DNA of 64,000 nucleotides from GCA-2731375 sp964344935 (GCA_964344935.1 CAYFPL010000003.1:496001-560000); one strand, 5' to 3'. Shown: positions 26,560 through 36,378, counted from the first letter of the stretch. A program made the numbers and translations. Notes: generated by a model from the sequence alone, not told the origin.

Positions 26560-29500
26560 ATGGCCAGAATGCCGAAGATTATCCGGGACATGCTCCGCAA
26601 CGGCGAAACCCGGGAAGAGCAATCGGTCAACACCGATGAAACAACGGCCGAAGAGATACTGGCCGATAGCGAGGCGGATCAGAGCGGTGACGAGGACCGC
26701 TCCTTCTGGCAAACGCTGGCGGGCGCCGGCGAAACCACGGAAAGCGTGCGCGCCAGCGAGCGCGCCGAGACGGAGCAGGAGATTAACGGCGCTGCCCATG
26801 AAAGGGATGCGAGCGACGAGTCGGCTGTAAATGGCGAGGCTGATGACGGTGCCGCCGAAATGGCTGATGGCACCGGGGATGCGGGTCCGATGGCGCCGCA
26901 GGCGCCGGGCCAGGCCCAAGCTGGGGCAGCGCAAGGCCAGGCGCAGAGCCCCATGGCCGACAGCGCCACGGCGCCGCGGGCGGGTTCCAATGGTGCCCGG
27001 ACGCAGGCCCAAGGGGATCAGGACGATGTGGAGGAGGTGGAGCATTACGACCGCCCCCTCGGTGCACCGGCAACGCCGGCTGGCGAAGCTGTCGACGAAC
27101 TGAACCCGGAGACCATTCAAGAGGCCGCCGAAGTGTCGGCCGAAGACGAGGTTGCCGCGGTCGCGGCAGCGTTGGGTGAGGCCGTGCCTGAGACCGCAGA
27201 GGTTGAAGAGGTGATCGAAGCACCGGCGGCGGAAACCAACTTCGCCCCCAACGGTTTTGAGAGCACCGCTGGGCAAAACCCCGAAGCCCCTGAAGTCACT
27301 GAACAATTTGCTGCCTCCCCCATGGCCGGGGAGATGCCGCCGACGGCACAGGCGGGGGCTGCCACGGCGACTGGCCAAGGTCTTGGCAATGGCCAAGCAA
27401 ACGGTATTGGTCAAGGTAACGGCCTAGGCAACGGCAACCAAAGCAATGGTCAGGGTAATGTAAGCAATCGCGCCGCGCGGGTCGCGGCCAGGGAAGAACG
27501 TGCCGAGGCACGGGCGGAGGCTAGAGAGGCGCGAGCCGAGGCAAGAGCTGAAGCCAAGGCGGAACGGGCTGAGGAAAGAGCTGAGGCCAAGGCGGAACGG
27601 GCCGAGGAGAAGGCCGCAGCCAAGGAAGAAAAGGCCGCCGAGAAAGCTGAGAAGGCCGAAGAGAAGGCCGCAGCCAAAGAAGAAAAGGCTGCTGAGAAAG
27701 CTGAGAAGGCCGAGGAAAAGGCCGCAGCCAAGGAAGAAAAGGCTGCTGAGAAAGCCGAAGACGGCGAAAAGGGCAACGCTAATGGCAAAGCCAACGCCGC
27801 TGACGAGAGCCAAGACAGCACCGAACTGTCAAGCGGCGAAGGCAGCGACGACCTGAGCGGCGGCGCCGGCGATGACGCGCTAGCCGGCGGTCAAGGCAAC
27901 GGCCAAGGCAACGGCCAGGGTCAAGGTAATGGCCAAGGTAACGGTAATGGGCAAGGCCAGCAGGCGGAAGGTACAGCCGCCCAAGAGCCGGTCGCTATGG
28001 ACGACTTCGTCGATGCGACCACCCAGCCCGCGTCTGAAGCTGCCCCGCAAGGCAACAACGGCAACGGCCAGGGCACCGGCAATGCCAATGGTCAAGGTAA
28101 CGCCAATAGTCAAGGCAATGGCCAAGGCAATGCCCAGCAAGCCGAAGCCGCGGAAGAGACGGTAACCGCAGAGGCGCCTGCCGAGGAACCGGCGGCGGAA
28201 TCCGCGCCGCAAGGCAATAATGGCAATGGTAACGGCAACGGTCAGGCCAACGGTCAAGGTAACGGTAATGGCCAAGGCAATGGCCAGCAAACCGAAGCTG
28301 CGGAAGAGCCAGTAGCCGCAGAGACCACCACCGAGGAACCGGCGGCGGAAACGCCGGTTGAGGCCACGACTCCGCCCGCACCGGAGGCCGAAGCTGCGCC
28401 GCAAGGCAATAACGGTAATGACAACGGCAAGGGCAACGGCCAGGCAAACGGCAACGCTAATGGTCAAGGCAACGGTAAGGGTCAAAGCAATGGCCAACAA
28501 GCCGAAGCCGTTGCGGAAGCGGCCGCCCCCACGGTCATAACCGGCGAAGACGGCAGCGATGCATTGGTCGGCGGCGCTGGCGCCGATATCATCTCGGGCG
28601 GCGAAGGAAGGGATTCCGTGTCGGGCGGCGAGGGCAACGACCAGCTTGATGGCGGTACCGGCAATGACAAGGTTTCTGGCGGTGCCGGTGACGACGTGGT
28701 TTCCGGCGGCGAAGGCCGGGACACGGTGTCGGGCGGCGAGGGTAATGACATCCTCGATGGCGGTACCGGCAATGACAAGGTTTCCGGCGGTGCCGGGGAC
28801 GATGTGGTCGCGGGCGGCGAGGGCCGGGACACGGTGTCGGGCGGTGAGGGCAATGACATCCTCGATGGCGGCACGGGCAGCGACAGGGTTTATGGCGGCG
28901 CCGGCGATGACGTGGTCTCGGGCGGTGAAGGCAGGGACCGGGTTTCGGGCGGCGACGGCAATGACCGGCTGGACGGCGGTACCGGCAATGACAAGGTCGA
29001 AGGCGGCGCCGGCGATGACATCGTTGCGGGCGGCGAAGGCAATGACAGGGTTTCCGGCGGTGCGGGAAACGACCAGATAGACGGCGGCACCGGCAATGAC
29101 AGGGTCTCCGGCGGTGCCGGCGATGACGTCGTTGCGGGCGGCGAAGGTAACGACCGGGTCTCCGGCGGTGCGGGCAATGACCGGATCGACGGCGGCACCG
29201 GCAATGACCGGGTCTCCGGCGGCGCCGGCGATGACGTTGTTGCGGGCGGCGAAGGCAATGACAAGGTCTCCGGCGGCCAAGGCAACGACACCCTCGACGG
29301 TGGCACCGGTAACGACAGATTGTCGGGCGGTGCGGGCGATGACACCCTGGATGGTGGCGACGGCAAGGACAGGCTCTACGGCGGTGACGGGGACGACACG
29401 CTCAGTGGCGGCGCAGGCGACGACCAGTTGGTTGGCAACGACGGCGGCGATACGCTGATCGGCGGTGATGGCAGGGACCGGCTGTTTGGCGGCGATGACG

Positions 29501-32500
29501 GCGATACCCTGATCGGTGGCGCCGGCAACGACACCCTGAAGGGTGGCGACGGAGACGACATCCTGGACGGCGGCAGCGGCAAGGACAGGATCGACGGCGG
29601 CAAAGGCTCCGATACCGCCGTGTTTGACGGCAATGCCGCGGATTACAACCTTTCCCAGACCAACAAGGGCTTCAAGGTCGAAGATCTGCGCGACGGCGGC
29701 TCCACCGACACGGTGACGAACGTTGAAAGCTTCGAATTCGCCGATCAAACCATGAGTGCGGAAGAGGTCGGCCAGGCCATCGACAACGGCTGGCTGGATT
29801 CCGTTTCGGTGCCTGAAGCGGGCGAAAACGCCGCCCCGGCGACGGATATCTGGGTCGATCTGGATATGAGCCCGATCTCCCAGGAATACGGCGATGCCGG
29901 TGATATCTTTGTAAAGATTTCCGGTTTGCCGGAAGACGCCAAGCTCAACAACGGCAATGACGAGGGCGATCGCTCCTGGTCCATGACCGTAATGCAACTG
30001 GCCGGCCTGGCTGTTGCCATTCCGGCTGCCTCCTCCTTCGCCGGCGAAGCCTTCGCCATGAACGTTGAGATCATCAGCGGTGGCGAAGACGGTGAAGTGG
30101 TGGAAACCATCGAATTGACCGTGGACGCCAGCAGCGAGACCGAGCAAGTGGATATGGTCCGCAACATGGTCGCCGCGACTGTTGCCGAAAGCACGGTGGC
30201 GGAATCCTCCGCCGGCCAGGCCCAGGCCGCCGAACAGGCTGCTGAGCAGGCCGCTGCGTCCGCCGCCTCAGAGGCTGCCGAGGCGGCCGAGCAGGCCGGG
30301 AATGGTAAATCCAGCGCCGCCAGGAGCAAATCCGGCGGCAACAACGGCAACGGCGTTGCCGAGGAAGCCGCTGCCGAGGAAACCGCGGAAGTGGTCGAGA
30401 CCGAAGTTGTGGTCGAACAGACCGCTGAAGCGGCCGCCGAGGCAGCCGCCGAGACGGCCATCCTGGGCGATACCCTGTCGGAAGCTCCGGCCGAATCCCT
30501 GACCGAGGCGATCGCGGAAACGCCCGCCGAAGCCATTGCGGAACCGGCCGCCGAGGCCGAGAGCGCGGCGGCAGAACCGGCGCAAAACGCCAATGCCAAT
30601 GCCGCCAAGAGCAAGAGCAACAACGGCAAGAATTCCAAGGCGGAAGAAACCGTTGTGGAAGAAACTGTTGCCGAAGAAACCGTTGTCGAGGCAGCGGTGG
30701 TCGAGGAAACGGTGGTAGAGGAAGTCGCCCCGGTCACGGCGCCGTCCCTGACGGCTTCTGCCGCCAGCGGCAACGAGGACGGGGCCATTGCCCTGGATAT
30801 CTCTTCCAGCCTGGTGGACGGCGACAGCCTCTCCGTCGTCATCTCTGGTGTGCCCACGGGCGCCAGCCTGTCGGCCGGCACCGACAATGGTGATGGCACC
30901 TGGACCCTGACCGCAAATCAGCTTTCCGGTCTGAGCATCACGCCGGCCAGTAACGACAGCAGCAATTTCAGCCTGACTGTGACCGCAACGGCTTCCGATG
31001 GCAGCACCTCTGCCGTCAGCGAGCAAAACTTGGCGGTGACGGTCAATGCGATTGCCGACACGCCAACCCTGACCGTGTCTGACACTTCCGGCAATGAAGA
31101 CGCGGCAATAGCCCTGAACTTCTCGGCCAGCTTAAGTGATACATCGGAAAGCCTCTCCGTCGTCATCTCCGGCGTGCCCACGGGCGCCAGCCTTTCGGCG
31201 GGCACCGACAACGGCGATGGCAGCTGGACCCTGACGGCCGAGCAACTTTCCGGCCTGACCGTCACGCCAGCCAGCAACGATGCCAGCAACTTCACCCTGA
31301 CCGTCACAGCCACGTCCACGGACGGCACAGATACCGCGCAAAGCGTGGGCACCGTCGATGTAACCGTGGCCGGTGTGGCCGATGACGTCCGCCTGGACGG
31401 CACCGCCTCGGGCAATGAAGGCACGGCCATTTCCCTGAACCTGTCCACCGCGTTGACGGATACGGACGGTTCGGAGACTTTGGGCAATGTGGTCATTTCC
31501 GGTGCCCCCGCGGGGACGCAATTCTCCGCCGGAACCAACAATGGCGATGGCACCTGGACCTTCACCCAGGCGCAGCTGTCCGGCTTGACCATGACCGCAC
31601 CTGCCGACCACGACACCAATGTCACGCTGAGCGTAACCACGACCGTGACGGACGGCACCGACACGACCCAATCTGTGGGCAACTACACAGTGACGGTAAA
31701 CCCGGTCGCCGATACCCCTGACGACATCACCTTCAGTTCCGACGCGGTGGACGAAAACGCCGCCAACGGCACGGTTGTGGGCACTGCTTCGGGTGTGGAT
31801 TCCGATACCGGCGAGACTTTCACCTACTCTCTGACCGATGACGCGAACGGCCGCTTTGCGATCGACAGCTCCACCGGCCAGATCACCGTGGCCGACGGCA
31901 GTCAGCTGAATTTCGAAGATGCCATGAGCCACAACATCACCATCCGCGCCACCGATTCTTCCGGCCGGACCTATGATGAAACCAAGGCCATTTCCCTCAA
32001 CGACTTGAACGAATCCGCCGACAGTTATCACGCCGAAGTCATGTCCAATGGCCCCGTGGGCTATTGGCGGCTGAGCGAGGATGGCGGCAGCACGGCGGTG
32101 GATGAGACCGGCACAGCGAACGGTACCTGGGTCAATGAAAGTCCCGGCGACCGGTCTGGACCGTTCGATAACATAACCACTGAAGTTGCCACGTTGAACG
32201 GCGATGACGAGTATGTCCAGATTCCCAATAACTCGGCCTGGGACCTGGCCACGGGCTCGGTCTCGATGTGGGTCAATGTCAATGACTTCAACGGCACTCA
32301 GGGTATTTTAAGCCGCGATGCCTCCGGCCAGGATAATTCGGGCCACTTCACCCTCTATCTAAGCGGGTCAACGTTGGCGTTCCGGATGCAGACGCAAGCC
32401 GAGAGCAACGAAATCACGGCCGCAAGCCCGCTGACCGCAGGTACCTGGCACCAAATAACGGTGACTTGGGGCGCCGGGGGCCAGGAACTGTGGGTCGACG

Positions 32501-35500
32501 GCACCCGGTTGGCCAACGATGCCAGCTACACCGATGGTATCGACGGCAATGACGAACCCTGGGCCGTCGGCGCCAGCCTGATGTCGTCTTCCAACGACAG
32601 TGCCAACGGGGCGAACAATTACTTCGACGGCGAGATTGCCGAGGTGGCCCTCTTTGATAGCCAGTTGCCCGAAACCAATATCGATAATCTCTACAATGCC
32701 GGCAGCAACGGCTATGACCTTACCACCCTGACGTCCGGCAACGACACTAACACCGGCACCACGGGCGACGATTTGGTTGCAGGCGCTGCCGGTGATGATG
32801 TCCTCAGCGGCGGTGCTGGCGACGACCGCCTGTACGGCGATGAAGGTGTCGATACCTTGAGCGGCGGTGCCGGCGAAGATCTGTTGGTCGGCGGTGCCGG
32901 CGCAGATACCCTGAACGGCGAGGCGGGAGTCGATACTTTGGTCGGCGGCGACGGCGACGATACGCTGAAGGGCGGCGCCGGGGCCGACGTCCTGATGGGT
33001 GGCGCGGGCAGCGATACGGCCACCTATGACGATGCGGGTGGAGCAGTTTCCGTCAACCTAAACACGGGTGCCGCCAGTGGCAGCGATGCCACGGGTGATA
33101 CCTTTACCAGCATCGAGAACGTCACCGGCTCCGCCTATGCGGATACCCTTGTTGGTAGCAGCGACGTCAACACCCTGACGGGCGGTGCCGGCGACGACCA
33201 CATCCAGGGCCTCGGCGGCGCCGACACCCTGGTGGGCGGTACCGGCAGCGACACCTTCGTCGTGGGCGAGGGCGACGGCAACGACAGCATCGACGGCGGC
33301 ACGGGCGATACCGACCGCATCGCGCTGCGTAATGCCGACGGCTCGGCGGTCACCACCGGTTGGTCGGTGCGGTTGACCAGCGGTTCCGAGACTTCGGATG
33401 ACGGTTATACCAAGACCTTCAGCGCCGACGCGGCGGGCGTCATCACCTTGGTGGACGGTACGGAAGTGACATTCCAGAACATCGAGACCCTCGATTACCT
33501 GCCCCAGGCCAATGCCCCGACGTTGAACACAGCTGCTGCTTCCGGCAACGAGGATACGGCCATTTCGCTGAACTTCAGCACCTCAGCCAATGACAGCCTG
33601 GACACCGTCTCCGTGGTGATCTCGGGCGTGCCTTCGGGCGCCAGCCTCTCCGCCGGCACCGACAACGGCGATGGCTCCTGGAGCCTGACCCCGGCNNNNN
33701 NNNNNACAGCAACGGACGGTAACAACACGGCGCAAACGGTCAGCAACGTGGCAGTTACAGTCAATCAAGTGGCGGATGCGCCAACGCTGGTCGCCAACAA
33801 CGTCAGCGGCAACGAGGATACTTCGATCGCCCTCAGCGGTTCCGTGGCATTGGTGGACACCGACGGTTCGGAAACCCTGGGCAATATCACGATCTCCAAC
33901 GTCCCCGTCGGCACCCAGTTCTCCGCCGGCAACAACAACGGCGACGGCACCTGGACATTTACCCCTGCGGAATTGTCGGGTCTGTCCCTGACACCGCCGC
34001 CCGACCGGGACACTAATTTCACTCTCAATGTCTCGGTCACTTCCACTGACGGTGCGGACACGGCCACCACCAACGGCAGCTTCACCGTAACCGTCAATCC
34101 GGTGGCCGACGATCCTTCCGACATCACCCTGACGGCTGATGCCGTTGACGAGAACGTGACCAACGGCACCGTTGTCGGCACCGCCGCCGGCGTGGATGCG
34201 GATACGGGCGAGACCTTCACCTACAGCCTGACCGACAATGCCGGTGGCCGTTTCGCCATCGACAGCTCCTCCGGCCAGATCACGGTGGCGGATGGCAGCC
34301 TGTTGGATTTCGAATCCGCGATGTCCCATAACATCACCATCCGGGTCACGGATTCCACCGGCCGCACCTATGACGAGACCCGGGCGATCGGCGTCAACGA
34401 CCTGAACGAAAGCGGTGATACCTATCACGCCGAGGTCATGGCCAACAATCCGGTCGGCTATTGGCGCATGGACGAAACGTCCGGCACCACGATGGTGGAT
34501 TCGGCGGGGAGCAATAACGGTACCTACTACAATCACTCAACGGGCATCGGCGACAGTTCCGATCCGTTTTCCAACATCACCAGCGTCTCTACCGATTTCG
34601 ACGGTAGCGACGACCACAACCGGATTCCCAATGATGCCAGCCTGAATTTGACTGACGGTTCCATCCAGCTCTGGTTCAACACAGACAGTAATACCACCAC
34701 GCAAACCATGATCAGCCGTGATCTGGGCGGCAACAACGAGGGCGACTTCTACCTTGACGTCACGAGTAACGGCGGCTTGCAAATGCGTATTCAGGGCGTT
34801 GGTGGCGGCACCTTGAATTCGGCCAACAGCATCATTGATACCAATACCTGGTATCAGGTCACGGTGACGTTTGGCGCGAATGGCGCGGAGATATATCTCA
34901 ACGGCACGCGCGTCGCCTTCGATGAGGCAGTTACAGGCGGCATCGATGGCGGCTCCGACGACTGGCGCGTTGGTGCCTACACTGGCGGCTCGGACTATTT
35001 CAATGGTCAGATCGCTGAACTCGCCTTCTTCGATACCCAGCTAGCGGAATCCGCGATCGACGACATGTATGCCGCCGGCAATTCCGGCACGGATCTGGCC
35101 ACGCTGACGGCGGGCGGCGACACCAATACCGGCACCGCGGGCGCAGATCTTATCGACGGCGCCGCCGGCAACGACACCATCACCGGCGGTGTAGGTGATG
35201 ACCGGCTCTATGGCGGCGACGGTGACGACTATCTGGGCGGCGGTGCCGACGATGACATCCTCTCGGGCGGAGACGGTGCCGACGAACTGCGCGGCCAGTC
35301 CGGCGTGGATATCCTTATGGGTGGTGCCGGCGATGACGAACTGCATGGCGGTGAGAGCGGCGATACCCTGATGGGCGGTGCCGGTTCCGACACGGCGTCC
35401 TACGTTACCTCCGGCAGTGGTGTTTCAGTTAATCTGAACACTGGCGCCACTTCTGGCGGCAATGCGGCCGGCGATACCTTGACCTCCATCGAGAACCTGA

Positions 35501-35883
35501 CCGGCTCCAACTATGCTGACACTTTGATCGGCAATGGCGACGTCAACGTCTTCAATGGCGGTGATGGCAACGACACCCTGCAGGGCCTTGGCGGTGCCGA
35601 TACCCTCAATGGCGGTGCCGGCAGCGATATCTTCATGGTTGGTGAAGGCGACGGCAACGACACCATCGATGGTGGGGCCGCCGGCGGCTGGACCGACAGC
35701 ATCACGCTGCAGAACGCCGATACCTCTTCGGTCGGTTCCGGCTGGACCCTCAGCCTGACCACCGGTTCGGAAACCTCCGATGATGGCAGCACCAAGACGC
35801 TGAGCAGCGACGCGGCAGGCACCATCACCCTGGAAGACGGCACCGAGATCAGCTTCCAGAACATCGAAAGCATAAACTACTAG
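26560..35883 (+). CDS. Giant multidomain RTX (calcium-binding) protein, probable type I secretion substrate/adhesin
   Basis: About 3,107 residues as assembled, with ten Ns at 33696-33705 that keep the frame. Order of parts: acidic Ala/Glu-rich N-terminus (1-265); Gly/Asn/Gln-rich tract; charged Ala/Glu/Lys coiled coil (about 308-405); further NGQGN tracts and Ala/Glu segments (to 655); about 40 RTX nonapeptides GGxGxDxxx (658-1024); a unique region (1097-1197); a second Ala/Glu tract; then two copies of a module with VCBS-like SGNED repeats, a cadherin-like domain, a LamG-like domain (GPVGYWRLSEDGG, NPVGYWRMDETSG) and an RTX block. There is no Sec signal and the C-terminus ends in an RTX-associated tail, as in type I substrates. 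The exporter genes are divergently adjacent. A secreted, Ca-dependent adhesin or matrix protein is inferred. Confidence 0.9.
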   Translation: MARMPKIIRDMLRNGETREEQSVNTDETTAEEILADSEADQSGDEDRSFWQTLAGAGETTESVRASERAETEQEINGAAHERDASDESAVNGEADDGAAEMADGTGDAGPMAPQAPGQAQAGAAQGQAQSPMADSATAPRAGSNGARTQAQGDQDDVEEVEHYDRPLGAPATPAGEAVDELNPETIQEAAEVSAEDEVAAVAAALGEAVPETAEVEEVIEAPAAETNFAPNGFESTAGQNPEAPEVTEQFAASPMAGEMPPTAQAGAATATGQGLGNGQANGIGQGNGLGNGNQSNGQGNVSNRAARVAAREERAEARAEAREARAEARAEAKAERAEERAEAKAERAEEKAAAKEEKAAEKAEKAEEKAAAKEEKAAEKAEKAEEKAAAKEEKAAEKAEDGEKGNANGKANAADESQDSTELSSGEGSDDLSGGAGDDALAGGQGNGQGNGQGQGNGQGNGNGQGQQAEGTAAQEPVAMDDFVDATTQPASEAAPQGNNGNGQGTGNANGQGNANSQGNGQGNAQQAEAAEETVTAEAPAEEPAAESAPQGNNGNGNGNGQANGQGNGNGQGNGQQTEAAEEPVAAETTTEEPAAETPVEATTPPAPEAEAAPQGNNGNDNGKGNGQANGNANGQGNGKGQSNGQQAEAVAEAAAPTVITGEDGSDALVGGAGADIISGGEGRDSVSGGEGNDQLDGGTGNDKVSGGAGDDVVSGGEGRDTVSGGEGNDILDGGTGNDKVSGGAGDDVVAGGEGRDTVSGGEGNDILDGGTGSDRVYGGAGDDVVSGGEGRDRVSGGDGNDRLDGGTGNDKVEGGAGDDIVAGGEGNDRVSGGAGNDQIDGGTGNDRVSGGAGDDVVAGGEGNDRVSGGAGNDRIDGGTGNDRVSGGAGDDVVAGGEGNDKVSGGQGNDTLDGGTGNDRLSGGAGDDTLDGGDGKDRLYGGDGDDTLSGGAGDDQLVGNDGGDTLIGGDGRDRLFGGDDGDTLIGGAGNDTLKGGDGDDILDGGSGKDRIDGGKGSDTAVFDGNAADYNLSQTNKGFKVEDLRDGGSTDTVTNVESFEFADQTMSAEEVGQAIDNGWLDSVSVPEAGENAAPATDIWVDLDMSPISQEYGDAGDIFVKISGLPEDAKLNNGNDEGDRSWSMTVMQLAGLAVAIPAASSFAGEAFAMNVEIISGGEDGEVVETIELTVDASSETEQVDMVRNMVAATVAESTVAESSAGQAQAAEQAAEQAAASAASEAAEAAEQAGNGKSSAARSKSGGNNGNGVAEEAAAEETAEVVETEVVVEQTAEAAAEAAAETAILGDTLSEAPAESLTEAIAETPAEAIAEPAAEAESAAAEPAQNANANAAKSKSNNGKNSKAEETVVEETVAEETVVEAAVVEETVVEEVAPVTAPSLTASAASGNEDGAIALDISSSLVDGDSLSVVISGVPTGASLSAGTDNGDGTWTLTANQLSGLSITPASNDSSNFSLTVTATASDGSTSAVSEQNLAVTVNAIADTPTLTVSDTSGNEDAAIALNFSASLSDTSESLSVVISGVPTGASLSAGTDNGDGSWTLTAEQLSGLTVTPASNDASNFTLTVTATSTDGTDTAQSVGTVDVTVAGVADDVRLDGTASGNEGTAISLNLSTALTDTDGSETLGNVVISGAPAGTQFSAGTNNGDGTWTFTQAQLSGLTMTAPADHDTNVTLSVTTTVTDGTDTTQSVGNYTVTVNPVADTPDDITFSSDAVDENAANGTVVGTASGVDSDTGETFTYSLTDDANGRFAIDSSTGQITVADGSQLNFEDAMSHNITIRATDSSGRTYDETKAISLNDLNESADSYHAEVMSNGPVGYWRLSEDGGSTAVDETGTANGTWVNESPGDRSGPFDNITTEVATLNGDDEYVQIPNNSAWDLATGSVSMWVNVNDFNGTQGILSRDASGQDNSGHFTLYLSGSTLAFRMQTQAESNEITAASPLTAGTWHQITVTWGAGGQELWVDGTRLANDASYTDGIDGNDEPWAVGASLMSSSNDSANGANNYFDGEIAEVALFDSQLPETNIDNLYNAGSNGYDLTTLTSGNDTNTGTTGDDLVAGAAGDDVLSGGAGDDRLYGDEGVDTLSGGAGEDLLVGGAGADTLNGEAGVDTLVGGDGDDTLKGGAGADVLMGGAGSDTATYDDAGGAVSVNLNTGAASGSDATGDTFTSIENVTGSAYADTLVGSSDVNTLTGGAGDDHIQGLGGADTLVGGTGSDTFVVGEGDGNDSIDGGTGDTDRIALRNADGSAVTTGWSVRLTSGSETSDDGYTKTFSADAAGVITLVDGTEVTFQNIETLDYLPQANAPTLNTAAASGNEDTAISLNFSTSANDSLDTVSVVISGVPSGASLSAGTDNGDGSWSLTPXXXXTATDGNNTAQTVSNVAVTVNQVADAPTLVANNVSGNEDTSIALSGSVALVDTDGSETLGNITISNVPVGTQFSAGNNNGDGTWTFTPAELSGLSLTPPPDRDTNFTLNVSVTSTDGADTATTNGSFTVTVNPVADDPSDITLTADAVDENVTNGTVVGTAAGVDADTGETFTYSLTDNAGGRFAIDSSSGQITVADGSLLDFESAMSHNITIRVTDSTGRTYDETRAIGVNDLNESGDTYHAEVMANNPVGYWRMDETSGTTMVDSAGSNNGTYYNHSTGIGDSSDPFSNITSVSTDFDGSDDHNRIPNDASLNLTDGSIQLWFNTDSNTTTQTMISRDLGGNNEGDFYLDVTSNGGLQMRIQGVGGGTLNSANSIIDTNTWYQVTVTFGANGAEIYLNGTRVAFDEAVTGGIDGGSDDWRVGAYTGGSDYFNGQIAELAFFDTQLAESAIDDMYAAGNSGTDLATLTAGGDTNTGTAGADLIDGAAGNDTITGGVGDDRLYGGDGDDYLGGGADDDILSGGDGADELRGQSGVDILMGGAGDDELHGGESGDTLMGGAGSDTASYVTSGSGVSVNLNTGATSGGNAAGDTLTSIENLTGSNYADTLIGNGDVNVFNGGDGNDTLQGLGGADTLNGGAGSDIFMVGEGDGNDTIDGGAAGGWTDSITLQNADTSSVGSGWTLSLTTGSETSDDGSTKTLSSDAAGTITLEDGTEISFQNIESINY
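27363..28530 (+). repeat. Low-complexity and coiled-coil repeats in the giant RTX gene
   Basis: Two kinds of repeat alternate. At 27480-27765 a charged heptad-like repeat (EEKAAAKEEKAAEKAEKA units, three near-identical copies) predicts a long single coiled coil or single alpha helix. On either side, at 27370-27465, 27890-27960 and in three blocks from 28050 to 28500, are Asn/Gly/Gln-rich units (NGQGN type), separated by Ala/Glu/Pro-rich spacers. The last three blocks repeat an APQGNNGNG...QQ(A/T)EA(A/V) module, so they grew by tandem duplication. Confidence 0.85.
28531..29630 (+). repeat. Main RTX nonapeptide repeat array (about 40 copies)
   Basis: Continuous GGxGxDxxx-type nonapeptides such as GGAGDDVVS, GGEGRDTVS and GGTGNDKVS, arranged in a higher-order four-unit period of 36 residues. 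Each pair of nonapeptides can form a calcium-binding beta-roll turn. The array closes with a tail resembling those after RTX rolls in serralysin-type proteins (GSDTAVFDGNAADYNL). Confidence 0.95.
31057..33513 (+). repeat. C-terminal module, copy A (VCBS-like x2, cadherin-like, LamG-like, RTX)
   Basis: About 2.46 kb encoding two SGNED repeats, a cadherin-like domain (from about 31708), a LamG-like domain (about 32020-32700), an RTX block (32740-33060), a second short RTX block (to 33320) and the tail ending FQNIETLDYL. It is the partner of the copy at 33514-35883 in the same order and nearly the same length. Confidence 0.85.
33514..35883 (+). repeat. C-terminal module, copy B (contains the assembly gap)
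   Basis: About 2.37 kb as assembled. It repeats copy A: two SGNED repeats, cadherin-like (from about 34105), LamG-like (about 34425-35080), RTX (35100-35400 and 35510-35690) and the tail FQNIESINY at the stop. Correcting the gap to 70 bases would bring it to about 2.43 kb, close to copy A. Confidence 0.85.
33696..33705. other. Assembly gap (10 Ns) inside an SGNED repeat of the giant gene
   Basis: The frame is the same on both sides, but the repeat is short: three sibling repeats have 23 residues where this one has three. The true gap is therefore probably 70 bases rather than ten. Confidence 0.9.
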
Positions 35884-35933
35884 CCCATTTCGCCGGGCCG
35901 CCCAGGCGGCTCGCGCGCTGGGGCACGGACGGA

Positions 35934-35977
35934 GAGGATGGTTGCCGGGTTATCCGGCTTCCATCCTCGTGCTTTTT
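35934..35977 (+). terminator. Rho-independent terminator of the giant RTX gene
   Basis: An 8-bp outer stem GAGGATGG (35934-35941) / CCATCCTC (35961-35968), extended inside by CCGG/CCGG, followed after four bases by a T-run at 35973-35977. It lies 50 bases past the stop codon, in the right orientation. Confidence 0.85.
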
Positions 35978-36008
35978 CCCGAAGCTGCGTTCGGGGACCG
36001 GGAGCTAA

Positions 36009-36047
36009 GGAATTTATTCCGCCGAAGCCCGCGCCATGCGCGCGGCG
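36009..36047. repeat. Direct repeat, left copy, flanking GIY-YIG cassette
   Basis: A 39-bp sequence matching 36379-36417 at 37 of 39 positions. It contains an internal hairpin-prone core (CCCGCGCcATGCGCGCGG). The two copies bracket the small nuclease gene. Confidence 0.8.
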
Positions 36048-36069
36048 GCGAAGCTATAACCTGAGCGTG

Positions 36070-36309
36070 TCAGAAGTGTCTCTTTGCAAATGCTCGGCCG
36101 GAGCCGGATTTGAGATAGTGTTCGAACGCCGCCGCCCTGGATTTATCGGCGAATCCAATTGAGACCCGAAGCTTCCAGGGCTTGTGCTTGTTTGTATGAA
36201 CCGATTTGCCTTCATTATGTTCACGTAGTCGGCGTTCGGGGTCGGCTGTTTGGCCGACATAGTAATGTGCGGGTGCTGTTGTGGTTTCAAGGATATACAC
36301 GTAGTGCAT
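36070..36309 (-). CDS. Small GIY-YIG nuclease family protein
   Basis: A 79-residue single-domain protein. The first strand YVYIL and the YYVGQT motif around residue 17 correspond to the GIY...YIG catalytic core; Arg (RRLREHN) and the downstream Glu (AFEHYLKSGSG) fit the catalytic positions of UPF0213-type proteins. No DNA-binding domain is attached. Such genes are often present in several copies in alphaproteobacteria, in repeat-rich spacers. Here it is enclosed by 39-bp direct repeats and ends 110 bases from tRNA-Ser. The ribosome site is weak. It may be a mobile cassette or a repair nuclease. Confidence 0.85.
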   Translation of the reverse strand: MHYVYILETTTAPAHYYVGQTADPERRLREHNEGKSVHTNKHKPWKLRVSIGFADKSRAAAFEHYLKSGSGRAFAKRHF

Positions 36310-36378
36310 GGATGGGGTCCGCCTTCGCTAAAGCTACGGCGTGACATTCGCCTTCGCCGAGCGCTCCTGAAAACTCAG

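Noticed and set aside
28531..29630. Regularly spaced repeats considered as CRISPR
   Set aside because: They are contiguous coding repeats (27-bp RTX nonapeptides) without unique spacers.
27880..30147. A 755-codon Ala/Val-rich frame antisense to the RTX array
   Set aside because: It mirrors the repeat structure of the real gene; no family resemblance.
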